64,000 nucleotides of DNA from NCBI GenBank assembly GCA_022577435.1, contig JAKOON010000050.1, positions 2,499,501 to 2,563,500 on the forward strand, in the 5' to 3' direction. This DNA comes from Embiotoca jacksoni. Its lineage: Eukaryota > Chordata > Actinopteri > Embiotocidae. A model generated the notes under the pieces. That model saw only the letters and a list, made by a program, of their open reading frames with translations, had not been told where the DNA came from and made no database searches. Made by a program: the position numbers and the translations under genes. How positions within the stretch are numbered: the stretch's first letter is position 1; every line of letters starts with the position of its first letter. Below, piece by piece: positions 35,125 to 46,840 of this stretch.

Positions 35125-35265
35125 ATGGCGGCGAGAAGAAAAGCGCTCTCTCCCGTTTTTATGAATCAGGAATTTCATTTTCTTGTGGGCAAAGAGTGTC
35201 ACAGCCTCGAACCTCGGGAGGAAACATTCGCTTCGCTGTCGCAGAGTCCAAAAAAACCCAGGTCT
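35125..35265 (+). CDS. Alternative candidate first exon (weak)
   Basis: GAAATGGCGG is a strong translation start context and opens MAARRKALSPVFMNQEFHFL and onwards. The nearest donor, CCCAG|GTCTCC, is poor and would leave phase 2, which does not fit the exon at 40401 directly. The frame itself closes at 35283. It may be an unrelated short frame. Confidence 0.2.
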
Positions 35266-35624
35266 CCCGTATCCCTCCCTTAAGTTTCTCTTGTTTGTGT
35301 TTTGATATTTGCTGTGTTTTATCTGAAGCACATTATCAACACACGTTTGCGCTTCGGTGTTGTCAGTATTTCTGGGTTTCGAGTACGTTGCTCTTAATTA
35401 TTATGCTCTCTGCATGTCATCTCCTTATTGGCAACTAGAAATAGATTTTATTGTCGCAGTTTGAAGGACAAGTATGTTGTGATCAAACCTGTCAGTCCAA
35501 TATAAAACTCTAGATTTTATTATGGTACCGCAGGGAAATATAACGTGAGGAAAAAAGACGGCATTGAAAAATGTTGATGTCTTTTTTTCTTTCTTTTTTT
35601 CTTGAAACACGTCCTGTTTGCATA

Positions 35625-35630
35625 AATAAA
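35625..35630 (+). terminator. Possible distal poly(A) signal for caap1
   Basis: This is the first canonical AATAAA I see downstream of the caap1 stop on the + strand. T-rich and GT-rich sequence follows (TCTGCAGTGTCTTTGTTCTT). A 3.4-kb 3' UTR would be needed, so a non-canonical nearer signal is possible. Confidence 0.25.
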
Positions 35631-37441
35631 GTCATTCTCTTCAAATTTCCTCTGCAGTGTCTTTGTTCTTTTCTGCAGCTAGAAATTAAATTGAACTAAC
35701 AGCTCATGCTGACAGGCAATAAATAACTTAGCACCTCTGTATGACTAAATGAATTGATTTCCCCAAGCAATGACTCATCGGACACATTTCATTTTCTTCC
35801 AAGTTGCAGACAAAACAGTTTTTTTTTCTGAACCGAGTAGGAGAGATGTTCAATCTTACATGTATTTGGGTTTCATCGAATGTCTAATTCTGTGATTACT
35901 TTCATCAATGTTTGACAATATCTTCAAGAATGTTGAAAATGTAAGCATAAAAACACAATATGGTATTTTTACACAGATATCTAGTAGCTTAAGTGGCCTT
36001 TTTGTGAATCTGTCTTCATTTCTGTTCTTGCTGCTGTAGATGTTCTGGCCTAGATGTTGTGTATAATATGAATGGTAGCTCACTGGAGGCCTGGCGGACC
36101 TGGAATAGCGCATCCTTCTGTTGCCTTTTGAATCCTCTGTCATTGAATGGAAAAGAAGTTGTTTGATCACAGGTGTGCTTGCACATCTGTTCACCATTCA
36201 CTTCATTTGAGCTTGAAAAAAGCTTGGCTTTTTCTCAGACGTATACAGCCTGGCAGAACCCTTTTTTTTTTTCCCCTTTTCTTTTCTTTTTTTAACAATG
36301 TGAAGTGGGTTTGCTGCTATTTGAAAGAGAAGAGAAGAGCTCCTTTTATTTTATTTTTTTTGTCACACTCCAGAATCCCTGAAAGAGATTTGAACATTTT
36401 AAATTCCACTCCAGTGTAGCATCTGCATTTGGAGAAAAGTCCTCCCCTCCACTGACTCCTCTGACATCTGACTTTCAGATTCCATGCATGCTCTCTCCGC
36501 ACGGGCTTCCCCCTCCCACACACCTTTCAACTTCGGGGTCTGCATTCAAATGGGGGCATTAATACCATCAAACAACCATTGAAATTCTGCTGGGTAGAGC
36601 AGCAAGCCAATAAAGCAAAATGCTTTTGAAGGATATTGAGAGACATCGGGCGGGATGGATGACCTCGCACAATCAAATCAGCATAATCAAATGAAATATC
36701 ACAATATTACATCAAAGCCTACTCCCACAGCAACACGATCAACAAGCTTCATCCTTGGGGTATCCGTGCTCTCGCAGAACTGGTGCGGTTGATGGCCTCA
36801 AGTGAATCTATTTTCCAACTAAGAGCAGGTTTAGTTAATCTGTGATATCGTGTGGCTTTCAGACGTTCGTGCAATCTGTGGTTCGTTTTCAGTAAACATG
36901 AAGGAGTCCCACTGAATTGCAGACTGCATCCCTAATCTGTAACGCTACACAAAGATTTAGCACTCCTTTGAGAATTAACGGTTCTGGAACCCAAGATAAT
37001 CACGTAAATTTAGTTTTCTGCATCGATCACACAAAACACTCTGAAGCTCATTTGAGCACACTTACTCTACAAAGTGCTTTTATGTACACATTATTTTGAA
37101 AATAATTAGACATTTTTTTCTATTAATATAGTCATCGCAGCTTCCGAATAATTTATTGTTAAAGTTTTTTCAATTTCACGCGTCTGGCTGGTACATTTCT
37201 TGTCCATGTGCTGAAGAGTTCTTGGCAAAAGGTTTAAGAAAAAATTGTCAATGTAAAGTATCACAAATGAAAAGGAGCAAGGTCGCTGGATGAACAAATG
37301 ATAATTTCCCAGCATGCCTGGTTCCTTAGTAATTTTTGAAAGTAAAGCAGACCGATCTCAGTGATGGCTAGAAATTACAGCAATCATTCACAACAGTAAC
37401 TGTAGCTTCTGGGCCCTGACGCACTGCGTCGTATATTGCGA

Positions 37442-37446
<5 letters not shown>

Positions 37447-37489
<43 letters not shown>
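37447..37489. repeat. TA dinucleotide microsatellite
   Basis: About 21 uninterrupted TA units, preceded by a short GTGT stretch. Confidence 0.95.
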
Positions 37490-37491
<2 letters not shown>

Positions 37492-39354
37492 TTGTAAGGC
37501 AGAGTTTGAAAGTATGTGAACATAGAAATAGACAAATGTTTTTGTTAACGTCTTAACTTTTTCTGTTGGAGTGATAGCCAGGGTCGTTCTGTGGCACTCT
37601 GATCTTTTGTAAGTACAACCTGACAGGAAGGAAGCTGTCAAAACACAGTTAGCTGATCCAACATATACATTATTAAGAAACCTCTGTGCACTGATCCTGA
37701 CTTAGCGTATCACGGATTTCTAGAAATGTGATAAACAAACTAAAGCTCCTCTTTATCCACTTTCTTTAAATTACAATCACACTTTGTGCGATGCCGAGCT
37801 TTAAACAGCTGCATGGTTATAGTCCTAGCTGTCCTATGAAACAGCAATGGACCACCAAAGTGTCCCCCAGACAGATGATGGATTACAGCATACAGCCCTG
37901 GTATAGCGCTCTGTTTTATGGTGCTAGGTGAAGACTGCACCATTTGTGCCGGGGTTGGAAGACAGTGAACTGTCAAATTGTGGTGGGGTGCCGTTTATTT
38001 TATTTTTTTATTTGGATGATTTATTTCCCACAGAGGCTCAAAAGGACGGAGCCAAGTAAATTACTTTTGTCAACGTTGTGATAAAACTGTCAAATTGCAT
38101 CCCACCACCAGCTGGCAAGCAATTGTATTACGTAAGTAATTGTCAAAAGGAATGTCAAGAGAGGAGTGTACTGCTTGGCGAGTTTCTGTCCGTCTTGCCG
38201 CCGGGGTCTCTGTCATGTTAGTTGCCGCAGTTTAATGGCCTTCTGTGTTTTAACCACATGGCAGGAAGTGCTTCTCGGGTAAAGCTGTAGAAAAAAAAAC
38301 AGAGTTTTAACGAATCTGAACTCTTTCGCTCTTTCACTTCACTTCAAGTCGGATAGACAGGACTTTTTCCTTGAGGCTCATGTTGGGTGACGTTGGTCAC
38401 AGGTACGCCTTCATTTTACGGGTCAAAAGTAGGGCAAGTGTCATTTATCACTTTTAACTGATGAACAAGTTCTTCGGTCTTTTCTAGAACTCGACAACCT
38501 TCAGATTCCTGTCAGTACGAAAGGAATAGGACGGTAATAACTCAGACGTGTTTTGTTGTTGTGCTTGAAGCTATTATACAGTAAGTATGAGTCATACAAC
38601 CAACAAACTGAGCCACTCAAAAGCTCACCCTCCTCTTCTTCAGCTCATCATATGAATGGAGTGCTATTTCAGTTCCACTGCTCGACAGCCAATTAAGCAG
38701 CCAGTGTCTGCTTTATGCTTCCCCAAACTGATTGCTTATCCCCTGCTCTGATTGTGAGGGGTTACACAGAAACAGTACTTTTGTGACGTAAATGGCATTT
38801 TGATGCGAAAACAATCAAGAGGGAATGGGTATAACGGCAGCACTGAATCAACGTGATCTTAAAGTGTAGCTCTGTGTTTTTTATTACTCTGAATCAGGAG
38901 AAGGTGTTTACAATGAACGCAGTAAAATAACAGTTTCTTCCAGCTTGCCCGTCTCTGTGTAGTCGTCTCCGTGTTCATTATAATGGGGTGAAACCGACAT
39001 AGAGGCAGCTCTGGCTGGATAATCACGTTTCTTGCTTTGATTCACTGCATGCTGCCAATTAATTTAAGGAATGAGTTGTTATACAGGGATCTGCTTTAAG
39101 ATCAGCCTTTGACTTCGCGTTTTCAAGATGAAAGACTGTTCCTGAACGCTGGGAAATGGTTGCAGGTGTGGAAGTTAAATATTTGACTTTGAATTTATAC
39201 TTTTGCCGAATTAATTTACAATGTAGGTAAAGGCGCAAAAAATGTCACATTACCCGACCCAACTTCACTTGGCCAAAGTTGACTGAAGTGGATTGTTTGC
39301 AGTTGTTGTTTTCGAATGGGCGTAGACGTCGGGTTAAATTTAAACTAATGGGAT

Positions 39355-39540
39355 TAGCCTTTAACCAATCGGTGTTCACCACCGTGTAATGTTTTTACAA
39401 GAGTTTGTGTTGCTTTATCTCAAACTACCAACACAGGCATTGTTGGAACTATATTTCAAAAACAAATGGTAGACTTCAACGTCATTGCACTTGGCCACCC
39501 CCTCTGGTCACTGATTGGTCCACCCGTCAGAGTGGCGGAG
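39355..39540. repeat. Dispersed repeat pair, copy 2
   Basis: This is the partner of 18521-18660, with matching blocks CCTTTAACCAATCGGTGTTC, ACCACCGT, AACTATATTT, ACTTCAACGTCATTGCACTTG and CACTGATTGGTCCACCCGTC. An insertion of about 45 bases relative to copy 1 lies after the first block. Confidence 0.75.
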
Positions 39541-40400
39541 CGAATGGGCAAAACAATAAGTCAAAACAATACCAACCTGCTACCAGTTATTTCGAAATGG
39601 AAGCTAATGTTAACAGAAATGCATGTTTGGACAAATTTTGCATTCCTATGTTATTTTTAATTTGTTTTTTATGTCCTGACAATCATTGGGCCGATTATGC
39701 GACGCTGCTATATAGCAAACGTCAAACATTTAGTTTTAGTTTTACGTAAAACGTATTCATGTGCAAGATTTTGTCAACTGAATTGCAGAAGAAAAATAAA
39801 TGTCGAAAAAGCCTATAGAGTGCTTGTTCCTCGTCTCCCTGGCTTTCTCTAGCTAGCTGACTGTCTGAGATGTTTTAAATGTGAACGGTTATGTTTTTCA
39901 AGAAATATAAGACATATTTTTTTTTTTATCTCAGTAAACAAAGCACTGCATTATCCCCTGTGAAATAGCAGAAAAGGCAAAATAAATTAAGCTTGAATTC
40001 TGTATAATTAAGGTCAATTATTACAAAGTAATACTCACCCACGTAGAAAATACCTTAATGTGAAAATAATGCTTTTGTTTGTGGTAACAACCACATTGAA
40101 AAATAGATAATTACTATGGAGTTAGAAATTGTCCATGTTTTTCGGCTGACTGACCCATCCCGAGGCCCCAGTGGCTCCACAAAGTGGAGGGCAGGAAGCT
40201 GTGATGAGGGCGCGACGGTTCCTGTGTAATCAGGGCGCCCTTCAACGTGATGACTATTCTGCTCTCTTAATTAATGAACCTATCAAGTTGTTCCTTGAAA
40301 AGCGAGGTCAACATATCTGTAATGTTTAAAGCAAGCACAGATTCAATCAGGGATTTGAGGACAGATGTTAAAATGTCATTGCTGGTATGTGCCTCAGCAG

Positions 40401-40530
40401 GAACAGGTGTTGCTGGGCCGGCTGGTTAATGGAGTCCACATACTGGGAGGAGAAGAGGTGGCGGCCGAGCACCTAAGGCCTCTGGACCGACTGCAGCTCC
40501 TCAGGACCTGCACAGCCTGCCCTGGAGCAG
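40401..40530 (+). CDS. Internal exon of an unidentified downstream gene (exon a)
   Basis: An acceptor (TATGTGCCTCAGCAG) and a near-perfect donor, CAG|GTAAGT, bound a 130-nt exon. The only open frame (phase 0) encodes a leucine-rich peptide with GRLVNGVHILGGEEVAAEHL and RPLDRLQLLRTCTACPGA, which looks like helical repeat sequence. It leaves one base. Third-position composition is coding-like (CTG, CTC, GTG, GCC). I could not name the family. With the candidates at 41357, 44876, 45321 and 61969 it suggests a large gene extending past the right edge. Confidence 0.55.
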
Positions 40531-41356
40531 GTAAGTGTGGCTTTATCTGACGATACCCTCCGGAGGTAATGATAGGATGTCGGTATATGTGTTTATTGCG
40601 GAGTTAAGATAAGCACACAGCCATTTGCTGCGGTGTTGATGAGCTGAAACGTTATCGTGAGGTGAATTTGTACCGTGCCGTGTGGTTATGAGCTTTGGAA
40701 ATGAACCGTTTGTTTGTCAGAGGCTAAATAATTCAGCGCACTAATACGGATTTCTCTGGTATTAATCAAGGTGAGTTTGGAGTGATTCTCACATTAATCA
40801 ACCTTCGGCAATCACTTTAATGTGGTCCAACCCAAACTAATCAGTAGCAGCCAATGCAGGCCCCTTAACACTTCACATTTGAGCTTTTAGGCCATTTTTC
40901 CCCCCCCTGCAAAGATGAATTGACTACCACCTCGTGCAATTAAAGGTCACATGAAAGTGATGAGTCACTTCAAAAATCAACATCTTAAAACCAAAAGATC
41001 CATCATGAGTCATCCTGTGTTTGCAGCAAAGGTCCAGCTATTATAGTGCACCTCAATATTGATAGCCTCACCTCAACCTATTCCTAGGTGACTCATTAGT
41101 CACAGTGGTAATGATATGTCATAAAAGAGCAATCAGTGTTCTGCATGTGAGCGATGAGTGTGGCTCAAGACATGCAGGCTGCGACGCCGTCCGCGTCTTA
41201 ACGGAGGAGGTTTGGTATTTGCAGCCGGGGGGCTCAAAAGAAGATGCCCACCCCCTATCTCTGTTTTCACTGCTCCCCGGAGGTAAACAAACAACATCCT
41301 GCCAGTGAGAGTTAGTCTCAGCATTCACCAAAGCCTTTCTTTATTTATTTTCGTAG

Positions 41357-41431
41357 AGCTGAGAAGTCGTAACGGCCATGTCGGCTGTTTCATCAAAGCT
41401 TTATCACGTTTACAGCAGACTCATTACATGG
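41357..41431 (+). CDS. Candidate exon b of the downstream gene
   Basis: The acceptor is TTCTTTATTTATTTTCGTAG. Entered in phase 1, it completes a Glu codon and encodes LRSRNGHVGCFIKALSRLQQ then THYM. This continues the helical character of exon a (PGA-ELRSRNG). The donor is unclear: ATGG|GTGTGG leaves phase 1, and ATGGGT|GTGGAG leaves phase 0. Only the latter would splice directly to 44876. The right end is therefore uncertain. Confidence 0.4.
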
Positions 41432-44391
41432 GTGTGGAGACGGCATAATAAAACGTGACTTAATCAAAACCAAGCAGGTCTCCAGAAAATTGGCTCCCCT
41501 CAGCTGAATATGTGGAACAATCGAGCAGGGGCTACTGTTGTACTTAACCTCATCAAGGTCCTCATTTAGGTGATGGAGGACACAGATGCTGAGGCGCGGG
41601 GCTGCGAGTGGGCTGTTTGTTATTTTCAATTCATGCTCGATGAAATGAGTCAGCAGTTTGGAGATAATTACAGTCGTACATTTTATTTTGCGGGGCCTTC
41701 TCAGTCTATATTAAAAGCTGAGCACAGTGTAATTGTTTTTAACATATCTGGAGGCCTGGGTCAATTTACTTTCACAGTTTTGGCCACCAGCATTCGGTTC
41801 CTCCAAAATTCCCCCCCCTCCCCACCCCTCTCCCCCAATCAAATTTTTTTGTCCTGAAAAAAGTATCTGGACATCAGTGCTTCACGTATCCCCTGCACAC
41901 GACGCGAGATTCAGGTTTAAAGTTTGGGCACCAGGCAGCTGCTGTGTTTTTAAAAAAAAAAATATTCTGCTAGGGGTTGAAATCTTCCCCCGAAAGCTTT
42001 TCCGAAGTGATGTGTAAGTGTCTGTTTCTGCGATGGGCTATGCCATGGAAATGTTTCCATGGTAACATGGCAAAGGCGCCAGTACAGCTCAATGCCGCTC
42101 TCTGGGGAGTATCTGGGGAGCTTCTGCTTACTGGGAAAGGATGATAATAGCGCATAGTGTTGGATAAAACTCAACTGGGGAAGACTAACCCCTTTCATAT
42201 TGCAGGAAAAGGAGACGACGTTCATCTTCTTTTGCAAAGTCTTCTGCCCGCTTTTTTTTTTTTTTTTTTTAAGCAGTTTCCCTCGTTACAGTACAGCAGT
42301 ATGTTCTAAATTCACTGCTTTCATTTTCATAATTTCATGTATCGCACTCAGACAGACAGTATAAGTAACTCTTTAAGCGCAAAGAGGACACAGACACAGC
42401 ACATTATTTTTTTTTTTACTTTGGCAGTTTTTACTGTCCGATTTTTGTGCATTGGGTGCTACAAGTTTGTAGGCCCTCACCCGCTCACAAGCGCAGGGAA
42501 ATATTTTAGTTGTGACAGCACCTGCCTCTGTGACTATTTTTTGTATTTGGACTGACATGCCGAAGGAGATGTTCTCCTGTAGAAAATAGTTCCTAATACA
42601 CTGGAAATATCGCTGCATAATTCCTCACACAGTTGTCTGAGAAAGAAGCAGCCAGCCGCTGCCTGGAAGACGATTTGACCCGCTGACTCCTCTTGCGGTG
42701 AGAAAAGCCTCTGCTCACACCAGATACCTGCTTATGCCCCACCGGCACTCGGTTGCTCTTTTCCCCCCCCAGCGCTGATATGCGCACACGTGTTGTTCAG
42801 CGTTAGATGTCAGATTCCAGCAGCTTAGAAAACACAGCTTTGTATTTGATCGCAACTGTGCATAAATTACAGCCACAGCGATTATTAGATGTGGAGAGAG
42901 AACTGAAGACTGAAACTCTTTGGAGCTGAAAATGTCACATTAATTTCAAACACATTACCCCCTGCCGGAAGACTTAATGAAGAAGCCCATTAGAATGTCA
43001 TACCTGCTTACTCGTGAATTTTGTCGAAAGTTTATTTGATATGTCTGAGTCAATTACCCAAAGTCTTTGTGATAAGGAACTGCTCAGTGGACCTGAACCC
43101 CCGGTTCTACTCGGGGAGCACTTGGATATTTAAAACGAGGCTGTGCTTTGAATAATTTCCGGGCAGAAATTCTTCTTTGGTAAGGCACTTTATTTTCCCC
43201 CTGCCAGCTTAAAGGTTTTGTCCTTGACGTCACTTTGCAAAGTGTGTGCAACCGATATGAAATAAAGTCTTAGAGATCGGTTTTAAGAGGAGCTTGGACG
43301 GCTTTTTCCAGACCCTGCAAATAAAGAGAGGACTGAAAAGGATGCAGCAGAGGAATAACATCATGACTTTTAAGTAGAACAAAAAGCATTTTGGTGAGCT
43401 TCATTTTCTGTTTAATTTAAAACTAATTGAACTCCGTGGGAATATTCTTCGTAGTTTAAAGGGGCAATTTAGCATATTGCACTTCTGTTAATTGATATGA
43501 GACAGATATTTAAAAGGTCAAAATCAAGCGAGTGGAGGCCCACGTATCCAGATTGTTCGTCCCCAGTCAGGGTTAAACCCCCAAAACACTCAATCCTACA
43601 ATTTTCCATCACGAAACTGGGAGCGGTCTTTGATTACATTAGCTTCTGTGGCTTCTAGATTGTCCATGTTGCTGTTGCTTAGCAGCGATGTTGTCACGAC
43701 TTGACCACCTGAACACAAAGCATGCCGTGCACGCGGCTTCCCGCGTCGCCATCACCCGCTCACGAGTTTCATCTAAATGCGAAAAGGTCCAAGGCGTTGA
43801 GAAAACCCTGGTAACATCATCAATGACATCATCAGGACATTACACACCCGTTTTGACAAGATGAACAAAGTACCACTTGTAACAAATATGCAGAGTTTCA
43901 TGTACAGGATCTTAATAATTCTTAATGCTCAGGCAGAGTTTTAAAGCCTTCATTAATCCATCCGGTCCCTCCGTTAGCAATACATGTAAAGTGTAGTGTG
44001 CATTGTGTACAGCTGCACTAACATTCTCACTTTACTGTATATAATGCATCAAACCCACTGGAGGACATTACATTTTTGTACAATATTTGTGTTGAGTTAT
44101 TGTGACAACTGGCCTAGTTGTGTGTAAACTCCATCGCAGTCATTTTTATTTGTCAGCACTCTCGCCGTGGAGTTTGTCTCTGTGGACGTGGAGCCTTTAT
44201 GTCCTCCTCAGACACATTGCAGGAGTGCCGGGACAAACACCGGATGAGTGACTAAGAAAACAATCCCCCCGGATACGCCTGTTGTCTCGCTCTTCCTCTC
44301 TCTCATGCTCCTTCTGTGTCTCTTTGGGGCTGAATCACATTCCTCTTGCTTCCCTCCAGTGTGTCTCTGTCATATATACGTAGGTGCATGG

Positions 44392-44395
<4 letters not shown>

Positions 44396-44456
<61 letters not shown>
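44396..44456. repeat. CA dinucleotide microsatellite
   Basis: About 30 perfect CA units are followed after a few bases by a run of C's (44467-44479). All frames through it are low complexity and not coding. Confidence 0.97.
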
Positions 44457-44457
<1 letters not shown>

Positions 44458-44875
44458 TCTGACAACCCCCCCCCCCCCCTGCCAAAAAGTCGATAAATAA
44501 ATGCATTGTCTCTTCACTTTCTGCTGTTGGCATCAGCCTGTCTAAATTGTCTGAGAAGGCAGTCGAGTGTGAAATTGAGTTCAGAACTGTACGCTGTGTG
44601 AGGTGGCACAAGATGAGCGTATGTTTGCTTATTTATTCATATTGCAGCAGCATTCAGTCGCGGTTTTGCAAGAAAGGGTCAGTTAAACACGTCGAGGTGT
44701 TGTTGGTGGAAATTTGACAAGTTTAAAGGAAGCCGCCCGGGGCGATGGCATTTTGCCCTTGCAAGGGGAGCAATAGGTTATTCATCTGAGGGGTAAATGA
44801 AGCCTTAAAGTGAAACTGTGCAGTTACAGTGAGTCCAGTGAGTGTTTTTTTTTTTTTTTTTTTTTTGTCCTTCAG

Positions 44876-44978
44876 TCCCTGAGTGCTGTGAACCGGGACG
44901 ACTTCTTTTTGACAGTCACTATCATTGTTCTAAATGCCATCTATACTGAAGCCCAGCAGTTGCATGCAAAGCAAAAAG
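44876..44978 (+). CDS. Candidate exon c of the downstream gene
   Basis: A very long T tract ends TTGTCCTTCAG and the donor is AAAAG|GTAATT. Of the three phases only phase 0 is open. It gives SLSAVNRDDFFLTVTIIVLN then AIYTEAQQLHAKQK, a hydrophobic helix followed by a polar one. It leaves one base. The peptide looks like a globular helical domain rather than a membrane span, because charged residues flank it closely. No family is recognised. Confidence 0.55.
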
Positions 44979-45320
44979 GTAATTTCACTTGAATCACTAG
45001 GTAGTGATTGAATAACTTCACAGTGATTTGCTCTCTCCTATTTCTGAAAAGATGAATTTCTTTCCCAAAGCAAAAGAGTTCATGCGAGAATAATAGCACC
45101 TGCCCACACTAATTTGCCAAGAACAAATGATTTTGCTTGAGAGTGTAACTTTTGTGCCGCTTTCCAGATATTTAATCAGAGGTATTACGCAAACCTTCCC
45201 TTCCTCAGCTCTTTTTCTCGCCGTTCTGTGATGAATGTGTTGTTACCGGATGATGTATGTCTATAGATTGCTGCGGATAACTGCTGTTTTGAAGAGTTAT
45301 AGCTTCCCCTCGCATCACAG

Positions 45321-45357
45321 AAAGTGCCCCTGTGCGGAAATCATTCAGGGATTTCAG
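45321..45357 (+). CDS. Candidate exon d of the downstream gene (micro-exon)
   Basis: The acceptor AGCTTCCCCTCGCATCACAG and the donor TTTCAG|GTTTGT bound 37 nt. Entered in phase 1 from exon c it completes Glu, encodes SAPVRKSFRDF and leaves phase 2. That is the phase required by the exon at 61969. Small size limits confidence. Confidence 0.4.
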
Positions 45358-45930
45358 GTTTGTCTCTCAATTTCCACGAGTACAACACATGATAAATGTG
45401 CATTTATTAAGTTCAAAAAAATAAAATCCCGAAACTTTGTTTCCAGACTTTTCTTGACAAGGCAGATTGAAAGTCAGTCCTCATTGCAGACCCTGGCACT
45501 CAGTTGGAAAATAATTCACCTTTTTTTTTTTTTTTTGTCTTTTAAGATTAGCTGCAAAAATTGAAGTGTCCTTCAATGTCACCAGAACTACCCGTATGGA
45601 GGTCATCGTCTTGGAATTTTTTTAGTTTAGAGTGACAGGAATTGGAATGGCAGCTTAAATTCCATTAAAGTCTTTGCATTCTCAGCATTCCCCTTAAGAA
45701 CTGTCCAGAGGTCAACTGACAGTGGCGCCTTTATTTTCTGCAGAGCTTACACACCCATCTGTAACACATTTCGTTTAGAAACTACCAACACATAACAACA
45801 GGTGACTTGTTTCATCCACATTTGATTATATGTTGCTAAAAATGAAATGTAATAAGCGATGGGCACTTTTTAAGCAGATATACTATTTTGATATTCGCTG
45901 GGAATTATTATTATTCAAAGACTGTGGCTG

Positions 45931-45950
45931 CGCACGCACACGCACTCACG

Positions 45951-46014
<64 letters not shown>
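45931..46014. repeat. CA dinucleotide microsatellite
   Basis: An imperfect CGCACG/CACG lead-in (45931-45954) is followed by about 30 perfect CA units. Confidence 0.97.
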
Positions 46015-46016
<2 letters not shown>

Positions 46017-46470
46017 GAAACTCGCCTGCGCTGTAAACTCAGGCTCAGCAAATGTCATCAAACTTTGAAAACCCGTTATCGTCAACAAAGCTGATGAGAA
46101 TCATGTATTTTGCTGTCAACCTTTGAGATAAGGGGCCATTGTTTGCTCTGCATATCGAACATCAAACTTACTCCACCTGGTGACAAAGCTAGCTATCGAT
46201 TGTTGTTCCGTGGCTGGACCGTCTACTCGGTGCTTCGCTCTCAAATGCTAAACCTGGATAACTTTATACTGAGCTTTATTTTCTTTTCATTTTTGCAGGA
46301 GTTCATTACAGACCTTTTTGATGGCTGTAGTTGTCTTTGCGTGTTTCTCCTGTTTTTACCGTAACATCTGATGTCACTGTGCCACACTTGTCTCATTGGA
46401 GCCTGGTAGGAACATGTTCTTCTCCTTTTAATGCTTCATGGCAATTGACAAAAAACTTTCAGGTGTATTA

Positions 46471-46485
46471 CTGCCACCTGGTGGG
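46471..46485 (-). promoter_or_regulatory. CTCF-like motif, minus orientation
   Basis: CTGCCACCTGGTGGG on the + strand reads CCCACCAGGTGGCAG on the minus strand, an essentially perfect CTCF core. It points towards the + oriented motif at 32468. A weaker minus match (TCACCAGGTGGAG) lies at about 46171-46183. Confidence 0.5.
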
Positions 46486-46518
46486 TTTAGCTCATTACTA
46501 TCAGGCACTTGTTAAAAT

Positions 46519-46840
46519 CATAGACTGCATGAAGTGGACATAGCTTCGAGGTCTGAAAAATTAGGCCGATGCAGAAGTGTCTCGACTGCAATTCCATCAA
46601 ATAATTAGACCTTCGACCTCAAAATTCGGTATGTTATGATTGACAGACCTGTGGTGCAGTCAGGTTTCCGCTGTAGGTGTGCGGGCGTAAGTGTCCTTGG
46701 AGTTCGAGTCAGATTCACTGCGTGCTCCTCCACACTTTGTCCAAATATGGTCACTTCTGTCTCCAAAGTAGCAAAATGGCGACGGCTAAAATACCGAACT
46801 AGGAGCTTCAGAAAGTGGGAAGTTGGGTGACGTTATGGTT
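46519..46840. repeat. Teleost interspersed repeat
   Basis: It starts CATAGACTGCATGAAGTGGA and includes GGTCACTTCTGTCTCCAAAG, GCAAAATGGCGACGGC, AAATACCGAACTAGGAGCTTC and GGGTGACGTTATGG. From memory these are marks of a common non-coding repeat in percomorph fishes. The apparent short frame at 46636-46830 lies inside it and is not a gene. Confidence 0.75.

Larger units (their letters stand above)
35640..40400. other. Gene-poor stretch
   Basis: A/T-rich DNA holding a TA microsatellite (37447), one copy of a dispersed repeat (39355) and scattered poly-T tracts. I found no exon with both splice sites and an open frame. Confidence 0.45.

Noticed and set aside
44303..44611. Minus-strand frame with a long Cys-Val run
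   Set aside because: It is simply the CA microsatellite translated.
46299..46371. Strong acceptor followed by EFITDLFDGCSCLC or an alternative frame
   Set aside because: No good donor, the peptide is not convincing, and the phase from exon d gives a hydrophobic tail ending at a stop.
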